From assembly GCA_000711775.1 (NCBI GenBank), contig ARYC01017411.1:48618-112617 (forward strand): a stretch of DNA of 64,000 bases. Direction: 5' to 3'. A model generated the notes under the pieces. That model searched no databases and had not been told where the DNA came from. It was given only the letters and a program-made list of their open reading frames with translations. The DNA is from Oxytricha trifallax (taxonomy: Eukaryota > Ciliophora > Spirotrichea > Sporadotrichida > Oxytrichidae). The translations under genes and the position numbers were made by a program. How positions within the stretch are numbered: the stretch's first letter is position 1; the number at the start of each line of letters is the position of its first letter. Positions 1-10,239 of the stretch are shown in pieces.

Positions 1-754
1 GCTGCCTGTGCTTCAGTCCATGGTGCTAACAGACTTGGTGCAAACTCACTTCTTGATCTAGTTATCTTTGGAAGAAGAGCAGCTCATACAACTTAAGATC
101 AATTCAAGCCAGGTCAAACCCAGAAAGAACTTCCAAGAGGTGCTGGGGAATAAACCATTGCAAACCTTGATAAATTGAGATACTCAAGTGGTACTGAACC
201 AACTGCTAAGATTAGACTTGCTATGTAAAAGACTATGCAGAGACATGCTGCTGTCTTCAGAAAGCAAGACTTGCTTGAGGAAGGTTGCTCTAAACTTCAC
301 GATATCTCCCTCTAATATTATAAATTCTTATGCATACTTTTGTATTACGAGTTATATTAACATTGAGTAATATGATAAGATAGGTATCACAGATCGTGGA
401 AACATTTGGAACACTGATTTGGTTGAGGCACTTGAATTAGAAAATTTGCTTCTATAAGCAAAGATGACTATTTTTGCAGCTGAAAATAGAAAGGAGTCAA
501 GAGGAGCACATGCGAGAGACGACTTCCCTGACAGAGACGATAAATCGTGGATGAAGCACACTCTCACTTTAAAATTCATTTAAATTACAGAACAAAACTT
601 ATACTAATTGACTAAATAGTATCTATTAAATTAAAGTCTCACTTATTTGTCAGATGTGAATGAGAAGCCAAGAATTGAATTCAGAAAGGTTGTCACCGAG
701 ACCCTTGATGCCAACGAAGTTCAAACTGTTCCACCAAAGAAGAGAGTCTATTGA
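1..754 (+). CDS. SDHA: Succinate dehydrogenase flavoprotein subunit, C-terminal part (IES-interrupted)
   Basis: Three coding segments (1-304, 374-569, 637-754) read as the C-terminal third of the FAD-bearing subunit of mitochondrial complex II, which oxidises succinate to fumarate. The frame opens with the family segment [18 protein letters not shown]. It continues through [20 protein letters not shown] and [18 protein letters not shown], and ends with [18 protein letters not shown] and TGA (752-754). TAA is read as Gln at several places. The frame is restored only if two short AT-rich IESs are removed (301-373 and 562-636), each leaving one copy of its pointer. The 5' part lies outside the window. 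Family identification is firm; the junctions are inferred from frame and pointer. Confidence 0.95.
301..373 (+). other. IES 1 of SDHA gene (pointer GATA)
   Basis: A 73-bp AT-rich insert. GATA occurs at 301-304 and again at 374-377. Removing one repeat plus the insert joins [10 protein letters not shown] to [11 protein letters not shown] in frame, as expected for SDHA. The insert itself carries in-frame TGA stops or frame breaks. Confidence 0.85.
562..636 (+). other. IES 2 of SDHA gene (pointer TCTCACTT)
   Basis: A 75-bp AT-rich insert bounded by the 8-bp direct repeat TCTCACTT (562-569 and 637-644). Excision leaving one copy joins KHTLTY to [12 protein letters not shown] in frame, matching SDHA. 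Confidence 0.9.
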
Positions 755-1140
755 GGAATATATTATATTATAAAAAAAAGTGCTGTTGTTTGTACAAGCA
801 AATGTGAAAAATTCACATTCAAGCATCTTATTTAATTTAATTTTTAAACCTTACATGTCAATTATCGATTAAATTAATAAAGATAATATTTAGTTTATAA
901 ATAATGATACTTTAGTTAAGTTATTTTACAGAAATTAAGCTATAATGCAAAACCAAAGATTAATAAAAACAAAACAAGATAAATCAAACAAATAATTCAA
1001 AGCTAAGGCATAAGTATCGAAATTTATGATGGCTTTCAGTAGTAAATTTTAACATATAAATCATTCATTGCTATTATAAGTAAGTCTAAAACTAGCAATC
1101 TGTCGGTAGTTGTTTTGATAATAAAAATTTAACAAATAAA
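755..1140. other. AT-rich intergenic sequence 3' of SDHA
   Basis: No convincing coding frame, repeat or RNA gene was seen. This should contain the 3' UTR and telomere-addition site of the SDHA nanochromosome, but nothing in the sequence fixes that site. Confidence 0.5.
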
Positions 1141-1149
1141 TAAGTTAGT

Positions 1150-2340
1150 GTGATACTTTAAATTTTAAATTGGTTAAATTTTGTCCCAGTCAAACACTCA
1201 TTTGTAAAACCTTAGTGTCTCAAACAAAGCTCATTTATATAAGTGTTCTTAATTCGTTTTTTGTTGGAAAATGCAATTAATTTTTACAACTTTTTGTCAT
1301 GAAACTCAATCTTTTCCTTCATCTTTTTTAGTCTGTTGGCATGTGTTGATTAATCTGGAATTGAGTTTAATGTTAAGAAAAAAATATAAAACATGTTTAA
1401 TGGGAAATAACAAAATTAATCATTTAAAAAGATTTATGATATGTTGAAAGTGTAGACTTTTGGATGGGCAATTTTTATAAAGCAAAGATTCTGAGGAAAT
1501 ACAAAGTTGATATCATGCCATAGAAAAGTGCCTTTTCCTGATCTTTAAAGGGCTGCTTTAAATTCATAAAATTAAGCTTTTCTATAATAAGTGATGAAGT
1601 CTAGTCCAGAAACTTGAATTTTGATTAAAATTAAAATGAAATTTAATTTTAGCTTAAAATATTAAATAAAAATTATCAAAAAAATATAATAAATTACAAT
1701 TGAAGAAAGTCAAAGAGTCTTTTTGAATGCACATTTGGTTTTACAAACCTTGAAGTAGCTGCAAAATTTTCTCAATTTAATAATGATCACTCATAAATAT
1801 CCTCTGAACTAAACTATTTAGCATAAATATTATAAAATATGCCTTATTTGATAAATTTACCTGACTGACATATTCCAAATTTCTGCACAAACTTCTACTA
1901 TTGTGACTGGCTATAACTTTCTCAATCCTGAACTGGAACTCTTGATGCTTCTGTTTCAAGTAGGCAGAACTCATGTTTTGTTCATCGGTAAGAAAGAGTT
2001 GGTCATGCTTCATCGAGGATAAATGAGCTTGGTCAGGGAACTTCAAGAAATTGTTATGATGTTCTGTGTCTATGGTCATGTTAGAATGGTTGACATTTTC
2101 TTGATCATTGAAGTCACAGCATGCTTTCTCATGATTGATTTACTTAGAGTGGCTTGCATTTGAAACCATAGTGCGAAATTGACCCCATGCACGCAATAGA
2201 TTTGGTTAATGAGGAACAGCACAGGAAGTATCGCAAAAGTATACTTCCAAGATTTTTGAGGAGTCAGGGTTGAACTTATCAATGACTTGAGAGTTCTAGT
2301 TTGGAACACTCTCATCCAACTTCATTCTCTTTTGAGTCAT
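1150..2340 (-). CDS. Unknown protein, duplicated gene copy 1 (N-terminal part)
   Basis: A minus-strand frame with TAA/TAG as Gln starts at ATG 2340 (MTQKRMKLDESVPN...) and runs about 160 codons to about 1861. There an AG|GTAAAT donor suggests an intron or segment end. It is polar, His/Asn/Ser-rich, without a domain I recognise. Further minus-strand open stretches around 1560-1450 and 1345-1150 (the latter Lys-rich, e.g. RLKKMKEKIEFHDKK) may be later segments of the same gene. The first segment is nearly identical to the copy ending at 18764. Function unknown. Confidence 0.55.
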
Positions 2341-2488
2341 GCTCTCGATGCTAAGATACTAAATGTAATTAAATGAAAATAGCATTCAGGACTACTAAAC
2401 CCCTTAGTGAGGTTTATAAGTGCTTTGATTTGTAGGGTATAGTTGGGGTCTTATTGGGGTTAGTAGAGAAATTAGGTCAAATTGCAAA

Positions 2489-3553
2489 ATGAGAAATAGA
2501 AATCAGCGAAATTTAGGGTCTATTTATGATGATAAATATTTAGATTTACTGCTTCAGCTTAGGTATGGTACGAGTATTAATATAGATTAAGTCAAACCAG
2601 TATTGAATTATGCAGCTATTGCAAAGCTCTTACACAAGAGTGCCTCTACTGTTAGGTATCACTGCATGTAAGCTGTTTAGCATTTTAATTCTGGTACTTG
2701 AAAGCATCCTGCTAGAAAATAAAAGTTCTCACAGCACCATATTGACTACCTCTGTGACTCTAAGACTTTAAAGTATTGGGCACACTTTCCTCTAGACTAG
2801 CGAGCTGTAATGTTTCATCGCAAGTTTCCTGATATGCGCATCTCTCCTTAGACTATAGCCAACATTTATAGAAGAAATGGTATTACTTTCAAGACTGTCA
2901 ACAGAGGGAAGAGAGTGATTATTTTTACAGTGCCATTTTATAGTAATAATTTAAACTATATATATGATTAAATGCAGAGGGCTATTGACAATAACATCAA
3001 GTTTATACATGCAGATGAAGCTGTGTTTACTTTCAACACTTTTATTAATAAGTCATGGTATAAGAAGTATGATAATATAGAAGTTTATGACTAAAAAGTG
3101 AAGGTAGTCACCCATGCAATTTTAGCTGGTATAAGTGAAGATTCAGGCTTAGAGAGTTATGTGATTCACCCTCGCTCTATTAAGCGAGAGTAGTATATAG
3201 AGTTCCTACATAAGCTCAGAGAGAAGTATAGCAACCAAGAGATCATCCTGTTTGTTGATAACCTTTCAGTTCATAAGACTAAGGAGTCTAAGAAAGCTTA
3301 TGAAGACCTAAACATAACTCCTGTTTATAACGTTCCTTATAGTCCTTAATTTAATGGAATAGAATTCTACTGGAGTTAAATCAAGACTCACTACAAGAAG
3401 CTGCTGCTGTATCATCTTATGCATGACTTGCCTATCGATACAGTAGACTTGATTCAAAGCAGCTGTAAGAGAGTAAGCGTAGATAAGACAACAGTTTGTG
3501 CGAGAGAAGGAAGAATGAATGTTTATAAATAAGTTTTAGATTTAAACGAATGA
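2489..3553 (+). CDS. TBE 42-kDa transposase, DD34E (one in-frame TGA)
   Basis: 355 codons with ciliate code. An N-terminal helix-turn-helix-like region (ASTVRYHC) precedes an IS630/Tc1-mariner-type catalytic core: D176 in IHADEAVF, D257 in LFVDNLSVH and E292 in NGIEFYW. There are 34 residues between the last two, i.e. DD34E. The role in this family is TBE excision and transposition, and it is reported to take part in genome rearrangement. Everything is open except one TGA at codon 71 (2699-2701), which TBE-2 and TBE-4 share. It stops 6 bp short of the converging 22-kDa gene. Confidence 0.93.
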
Positions 3554-3559
3554 ATATAT

Positions 3560-4346
3560 TCACATATTAAATTGGCCCATAAAGGGGTTTGGCTTCTCTT
3601 TCTTCTCCTCTTCTTAAGGCTTGCTTGGACCCATATTTCTTCTCTTTGTGCCAGCTCCTGCATCTATGTTCATTTCTTCTAGCTTTTAGACATCTTTATA
3701 AAGTCTTTTGCTCACTTCATAAATAGTCTATGACTTTCTCTCTCTGTGAACCTTCGCATGCTCTTTCATTAGGAATATACCAGTTCCAGGTTTCCCTACA
3801 AAGTTATGAATCAAAGCTTACTAGAGAGGAATGGGTGCTTCTTAAGCTCAGCGAGCCAGGTCTCGCTTATTAGTATGCCTTGCTTCTTTTAATCTTCAGG
3901 AGAAATAGAGTAGCGTTTTTTGTGAGCTTTTTCAATGATCTCTCTGAGATAACTCTCTCTTAAAGTGCCAAGAACTCCAAAGAAGAAGCTCCTTCCTGGA
4001 AGCTTGTTAGAAAGTTGTTTCTTGGTAGGAAGATAAACTACCAACTCTTCATCTTTCATCGCATCCTCGAGATTAGTAACTGAAATCTCTGGGTAGTTTG
4101 GTATATCTATCAACTTTATTTCACTGTTTTTGAAGGCTTTCTTCTCATCGCAGAGTATAGCTTTTAAGAATGAAATTTTGGTACCTTCCATCGTTGGAAG
4201 GAATAAACCCACATAGCATATGAATAAGTATATGTCACATGCTTACCATGCTAAGAGAGGTATCGATAAAGATCTTCCTTGCTTCTAAATCTTGAGATCA
4301 TTTCTTAAGCTTCAACCCTCTTCATTGCAGTATTTATAGATTCCAT
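3560..4346 (-). CDS. TBE 22-kDa gene (two introns; first acceptor damaged)
   Basis: Minus strand from ATG 4346 (MESINTAMKRVEAQEMIS...) to TGA 3560-3562, about 241 residues after splicing. No known domain; Lys/Glu-rich C terminus (EEEKKEKPNPF). The frame needs two tiny introns. One is 26 bp (GTAAGCTTTG...TTGTAG). The other is 35 bp, just before VGLFLPTMEG, whose end is TG rather than AG, unlike the intact 36-bp introns of TBE-3 and TBE-4. That suggests a splice-site mutation in this copy. Function in the family is unknown. Confidence 0.85.
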
Positions 4347-4359
4347 CCTTGTTCCTTCT

Positions 4360-4911
4360 CTTGTTATTGAATTTCAAATTTTAATATATAGAGTTCTGGA
4401 TCCTACTGTTAAAAATATTAATATTAAATATGGCCATCTCATAGGAGGTCAACCTGGTAAGGATACGTGGAGAAAGCTGGCAGAAGCTGTAACAAACTTC
4501 AGAAATGGAGCTCCATTTTAATCAATTTAGTTCCATTAAATTAGGACTAAATTTGTTTAAATTTGATTAGTACCGGTACTAAATTCGATAAAATTTAATT
4601 GGTACCAATTTAATAGTACAAAACTTAATTAGTACCTAGTTTTAAACTAATGAGGTTTTAATGGAAAAGTTCCAAAATGGTTCAAAACCTAATTGGTACC
4701 AGTACCAACCTGAATTTATTCTCAGTTGGTACCAAAATTAAAAATATTAAGCATAAAATTAGAAAATTTATAGTTATAAACTAAGTATAAATATGATGTC
4801 TAACACCTAAGAATCAACCATTGTTGTTGCAGTGCCAGCTCCTATACAAAGTTAGTATAGCCAGTGAGGTTTTTACTTATTAATAATAGAAATTTAAATT
4901 TGAATTTAAAC
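4360..4911. promoter_or_regulatory. TBE divergent intergenic region with GGTACC/TTAGTACC repeats
   Basis: The space between the divergent 22-kDa and 57-kDa starts holds a block conserved in three of the four TBEs (4430-4520, containing GGAGGTCAACC). After it comes a roughly 200-bp stretch (about 4530-4740) of imperfect repeats built from AATTAGTACC, GGTACC and TTTAATGG in both orientations. The same layout recurs at about 9050-9350, 46810-47120 and 50540-50860. Its position suggests promoter, transposase-binding or structural roles; this is inference. Confidence 0.6.
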
Positions 4912-6360
4912 ATGGCGGCTAACTTAAATCGTAAGGCAGTTTCTCTTGGAACAGGTTAATCATTGCTCAACTTTGGCTCCTCCAAGAAACCAGAAGTAAT
5001 TTATATTGAAAAGGAGGTAGAGCTAAGAGCTCTAGAGTTTGAAGCTGAGGTCTTTAAAATTTAAGTTTAAAACAAGAAGTAGAGTGCTGAGATGGGAGTT
5101 TAAACATAAGTTGAATTGGTTGAGGAAGATAAGGAACAGCAACCAATAGAAAAAATTAAAACATTTTAATGTGAAGACTGCTAAAATTTCTTCTCAACTG
5201 AGTCTAGCTTGAAGAGACACATCAAAGAGGTACACTCTGGTAGAGCTAAGATCTACTTCAAGCATGATAAAGTAGATGGTAGATACTAATGCACTACCTG
5301 CATGAAGTCTTATACTCACTCAGCTAAAGTAAAGAGACATATGCAAAAGCATCATCTAAGCGAATTCCTGATTAAAGATGAGGAAACTTAAAAGCTTGTA
5401 CCTGCTAAAAGAAAAAATAACTCTCTTGATTCACAAATAGAGCAGTAGGAGAGACTTAAGAGATAGAAGCGGTTTGAGTCAATGAACCAACCAGCAAATG
5501 GTATGTATATTGCATGCTTATAAGAGAGAGCAATGTATATACCTGCATTAAATGCAGTCGACATAAGCAGCTGTATTGAAAACTATTTGAATATTGACGT
5601 ACCTAACAAGGTAAAACTTATAGTTGTTGATGAATTCGCTTACAAGGTATATCCATTCAAGTATCTCATTAAGAACGAGCAATATTAAAATGAGTTTGCA
5701 AATGAATACATAGTACTGAGAGAGGCTTAGAAAAGATAATGCAAGAACTTAGCTAAGCTCGACGGAGTTATACTTGGTCATGGTTTTATTGCTTTGAGAC
5801 TCAAGAAGTTTGAAATGACTCTAAGAGAGTATCTCTACCATAATAGATATCCTGATGATTTGAATGAGATACTCACAGATATGACTAAGGGTGTGAAGGA
5901 GCTCCATGATCTAGGGTATGTTCATAGAGATTTGAAGCCAGAAAATGTAATGCTAAATCTCTGCCCTTTAGAAGTAGTAGTCATAGATTTCAACAGAGCA
6001 ATAAGACAAGAGATAGTGACTTTAGCTAAGGTTTTAGGCACTCCAGGATACTTCCCTATAAGAGAGAAATGGACAAATGGCTCTGTATAATGGGATGTTT
6101 GGGCGGTAGCTGCAATTATCTTAGAGTGCGATATGGAAAGTATGTCATACTTTGGAACAAAACATGAGAAATAATCAATAAGTTTGGCTGCTAAACATAT
6201 TAAGCAAGATGAAATATGCAATGAAATTAAGAAGATAGTTGAGATGGTCATCGTAAAAGCTCCAGCATATCCACGATAATCATTGGATGATATACTAGAA
6301 CAACTACAGACTGCTAAATTCAAGAGGTATCACAAAGATAAGCAGATAAAATTTGTTTGA
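4912..6360 (+). CDS. TBE 57-kDa C2H2 zinc-finger / protein-kinase-like protein, intact
   Basis: 482 residues from MAANLNRKAVSLG to ...KQIKFV and TGA, with no internal TGA. Two C2H2 fingers lie in the N-terminal half (CEDC...HIKEVH and CTTCMKSY...HMQKHH). They are followed by a kinase-like C-terminal half with the catalytic loop HRDLKPEN (about residue 344) and GTPGYFP. The metal-binding DFG is replaced by DFN (VVIDFNRAI) in every TBE copy here. No clear glycine-rich loop was seen. The start follows the AT-rich divergent region. Whether it phosphorylates anything is unknown. Confidence 0.93.
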
Positions 6361-6569
6361 ATTAAGTACAGTAATACTCATTAAATATTCATTAAATTCA
6401 TAAAAAACCTGCGTTTTCTCTACTAACCCCAATAAGACCTCAACTATACCCTACAAATCAAAGCACTTATAAACCTCACTAAGGGGTTTTGGGGTTTTGA
6501 TTAAATCAATTAAGTGTGAAAGATAATAATAATAATTATAAATTAAGTTTTTGATTTTAGTATTTACCG

Positions 6570-6670
6570 ATGAGTGATTTCAACTCGAAAGAAGAGTTTC
6601 TGGCTCAGAATATTTAGTCTTTTCTACAAGATATTTAAGAATAGGAGTATCTTAGCATTAAATTAAGTTG
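6570..6670 (+). CDS. Short N-terminal coding segment, duplicated gene copy 1
   Basis: ATG about 6570 opens MSDFNSKEEFLAQNIQSFLQ..., about 33 codons with TAG/TAA as Gln, before the frame degenerates. The same start is conserved at about 18873, with mostly conservative changes (QEQEY versus QDQEY), which argues that it is coding. The rest of the gene is not evident next to it. Function unknown. Confidence 0.4.
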
Positions 6671-7448
6671 CTTTAGTATTATACTTAATAGCTTGATGCG
6701 ATATTTATCTTTTGAGGGAAGCTTCCTCCCTTAACACTATAATTTCTTTTATTAGCTAAAAATTATAGAAAAAGCATAAATCACTACTTCATTTTCCCTC
6801 CAAGTATGTTAAGCAATTTTTTTGAATAATATAAAAAACTAATCTCTTTAAAAATTAATAGCTACAAAATAGCTTATTGTTTAAATTAATAATAAATGTA
6901 ATTTCTATGAATTTTTTTAAATCTTTACTAAGAAATGTAAGTCAATTGACGTTTAAACAAGTTAAAATATATCTTTATTTAAAGTTACATAGATTTATAC
7001 AAATTAATTATTGTTTTATAGAGCTGTAAACTCTTCCCACTTAGCTTTTGTAAGATATAAATATACACAAATATGTAGATTATAATAGATAAAACTTGTT
7101 GTAAATTAATTTCTAATCTAATTACTTATATTAATACAATTAAACTTTGTTACCGAAGCACTTCATATAATGTTGAATTAACTATAAAATCTTTGAACTG
7201 TTTGGCAGCATTCAATAATTTCTTTCACAAACTTCACCCTTAATGAACCTATAAGCTGATTGAGTTGATTGATCTAAGAGCCATTAAATAAATACGACTA
7301 TCCTTCAAAATTTAGATTCAAAACCCCAAAACCCCTTAGTGAGGTATATAAGTGCTTTGATTTGTATGGTATAGTTGGGGTCTTATTGGGGTTAGTAGAG
7401 AAAAAGCAGGTTTTAAATGAATATTTAATGAGTATTAGTGTACTTAAT

Positions 7449-8896
7449 TCAAACAAATTTTATCTGTTTATCTTTTTTATACCTCTTGAATTTAGCAGAC
7501 TGTAGTTGTTCTATTATATTATCCAACGATTATCTTGGGTATGCTGGAGCTTTTACGATGACCATCTCAACTATCTTCTTAATTTGATTGCATATTTCAT
7601 GTTGTTTAATATTTTTAGCAGCCAAACTTATTGATTATTTCTCATGTTTTGTTCCAAAATATGACATACTTTCCATATCGCACTCTAAGATAATTGCAGC
7701 TACTGCCCAAACATACCATTATACTAAGCCATTTGGCCATTTCTCTCCTAATGGGAAGTATCCTGGAGTTTCTAAAACTTTAGCTAAAGTCACTATCTCT
7801 TGTCTTATTGCTCTGTTAAAATCTATGACTACTACTTCTAAAGGGCAGAGATTAAGCATCATATTTTCTGGCTTCAAATCTCTATGAATATAGCCTAGAT
7901 CATGGAGCTCTTTTACACCCTTAATCATTTCTATTAGTATCTCATTCAAATCATTAGGATATCTATTGATAGAGATAATCTAATTGAGTCATTTCAAACT
8001 TCTTGAGCCTCAATGCAAAAAAACCATGACCAAGTTTAACTCCGTCGAGCTTAGATAAGTTCTTGCATTATCTTTTCTAAGCCTCTCTCAATACTATGTA
8101 TTTATTTGCAAAATCATTTTAATATTTCTCGTTCTTAATAAGATACTTGAATGGATATACCTTGTAAGCGAATTCATCAACAACTAATAGTTTAATCTTG
8201 TTAGGTACGTCAATATTCAAATAGTTCTTAATACAGCTGCTTATGTCGACTGCATTTAATGCAGGTAGATACATTACTCTCTCTAATAAGCATGCTATAT
8301 ACATGCAATTTGCTGGTTAGTTCATTGACTCCAATCGCTTATATCTCTTAAGTCTTTTATACTGTTCTTTTTATGAATAAAGAGAGTTATTTTTTCTTTT
8401 AGCAGGTTCAAGCTTTCAAGTTTCCTCATCTTTAATCAGGAATTCACTTAAATGATGGGTTTGTATATGTTTCTTTACTTTAGCTGAGTGAGTATAAGAC
8501 TTCATGCATGTTGTGCACTAATATCTACCATCTACTTTATCATGCTTAAGGTAGATCTTAGCTCTACCAGAGTGTACCTATTTGATATGCCTCTTCAAGC
8601 TAGACTCAGTTGAGAAGAAATTTTGGCAGACTTCACATTAAAATGTTTTTATTTTTTCTATTGCTTGCTGTTCCTTTTCTTCCTCAACCAATTCAACTTA
8701 TGTTTAAACTCCCATCTCTGCACGCTACTTCTTGTTTTAAACTTAAATTTTAAAGATCTCAGCTTCAAACTCTAGAACTCTTAGATCAACCTCCTTTTTC
8801 AATATAAATTACTTCTGGTTTCTTGGAGGAGCCAAAGTTGAGCAATGATTAACCTGTTCCAAGAGAAACTGCCTTACGATTCATGTTAGCCGCCAT
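7449..8896 (-). pseudogene. TBE-2 57-kDa zinc-finger/kinase pseudogene
   Basis: Minus strand from ATG 8896. The zinc fingers, the segment MYLPALNAVDISSC, HRDLKPEN and VVIDFNRAI are all recognisable. A 2-bp deletion relative to TBE-1 near 7980 (in the TLREYLYHNRYP region) shifts the frame before the catalytic loop. Codon drift elsewhere is consistent with decay. Confidence 0.85.
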
Positions 8897-9452
8897 GTTT
8901 AAATTCAAATTTAAATTACTATTATCAATGAGTAATAACTTCCGAAGCTAAAGTATTGTTGAGAAGGAGTTTACCCAGCAGCATTAATTGTTAATTTTTA
9001 AGTGTTACACATCATATTAATACTAAGTTTATAACTATAAATTTCCTAATTTCATCTATAATAATTTTGATTTTGGTACCAACCAAGCATAAAATCTTGT
9101 TGGTACTGGTAACAATTAGGTTTTTAACCATCTTAAAACTTTTTCATAAAACCTCATTAGTTTAAAACTAGGTACTAATTAAGTTTTAGGTACCTATTTA
9201 AATTAAACCAAATTAGTACCAGCACTAATTAAATTAAAACAAATTTAGTACTAATTTAATGGAACTAAAATGATAAAAATGGAGCTCCATCTCTGAAGTT
9301 TGTTACAGCTTCTGCCAGCTTTCTCCATGTATCCTTACTAGGTTGACCTATTATAAGATGCCCATATTTAATACTAAGATTTTAAGCAGTAGGATCCAGA
9401 ACTCTATAAATATATTGAAATAAGAAATTCAATAACAAGAGAAGGAACAAGG

Positions 9453-10229
9453 ATGGAATTTATAAGTACTGCAATGAAGAGGGTAGAAGCTTAAGAAATG
9501 AATCTAAAGATTTAGAAGCATGGAAGATTTCTATCGATACCTAGTATGTGACATATTCTTAATCATATAATATAGTGAGTTTATTCCTTCAAATAATGGA
9601 AGGAACTAAAATTTCATTCTAAAAGTGATACTCTGTGATGAGAAGAACACCTTCAAAAACAATGAAATTAAGTTGATAGAAATACCAAACAATCTAGAGA
9701 TTTCAGTCACTAATCTCTACGAGGATGCGATGAAAGATGAAGAGATGGTAGTTTATCTTCCTACCAAGAAACAACTCTCTAATTTACTTGCAGAAAGGAG
9801 CTTCTTCTTTGGTGTTCTTGGTACTTTAAGAGAGATTTATCTTTGAAAAATAATTGAAGAAGCTCACAAGAAACGCTATTCAATTTCTCCTGAAGATTAA
9901 AAGAAGCAAGGCATACTAATAAGCGAGACCTGGCTCGCGGAGCTTAAGAAGCATACTTTCCTGTCTAGTAAAGCTTTGATTCATAATATTGTAGGGAAAC
10001 CTGGAAAAATTATATTTCTAATGAAAGAGCATGCAAAGGTTCAGAGAGAGACAAACTCATAGACCATTCATGAAGTGAGCAAGAGAATTTATAAAGATGT
10101 TTAAAAGCCAAATGAAATGAACATAGATTCAGGAGCTGGCATTAAGAGAAGAATATGGGCCCAAGCAAGCAAAAAGAAGAGGAGAAGAAGGAGAAGCCTA
10201 ATCCCTTTCTGAGTTAATTTAATATGTGA
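9453..10229 (+). pseudogene. TBE-2 22-kDa pseudogene
   Basis: Starts MEFISTAMKRVEAQEM but loses frame within 20 codons. The first-intron donor and downstream frame are disrupted, a TGA falls in the KISF region near 9627, and another TGA ends the RSFFFGVLGTL segment at about 9844. The remaining homology runs to the family C terminus at 10229. Confidence 0.85.
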
Positions 10230-10239
10230 ACTCATTTAC

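Larger units (their letters stand above)
2387..6499 (+). mobile_element. TBE-1: telomere-bearing element transposon, near intact
   Basis: A 4.1-kb element flanked by ATT (2384-2386 and 6500-6502). The right end carries GGGGTTTTGGGGTTTTG. The left end keeps AAACCCC, but its outer C4A4 unit is mutated (CAGGACTACTAAACCCC). Terminal inverted repeats of roughly 80 bp continue inward (CCTTAGTGAGGTTTATAAGT...). Inside are the three canonical TBE genes: transposase, 22-kDa gene tail-to-tail with it, and divergent 57-kDa gene. The duplicated locus at 18809-18811 shows the empty site, fixing the insertion point and the 3-bp duplication. Confidence 0.97.
1790..7318. repeat. Segmental duplication, copy 1 (split by TBE-1)
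   Basis: 1790-2383 plus 6503-7318 match 18214-18808 plus 18812-19619 in order and orientation. The exon around 1861-2340 is almost identical to its counterpart; the AT-rich spacers have diverged more. Copy 1 contains TBE-1 where copy 2 has an intact ATT. Homology stops exactly at the left end of TBE-2. Confidence 0.92.

Noticed and set aside
5922..6323. Minus-strand 133-codon frame
   Set aside because: Antisense shadow of the TBE-1 kinase gene; the plus frame has zinc-finger and kinase motifs. The similar plus-strand frame at 7588-7887 is the same kind of shadow in TBE-2.
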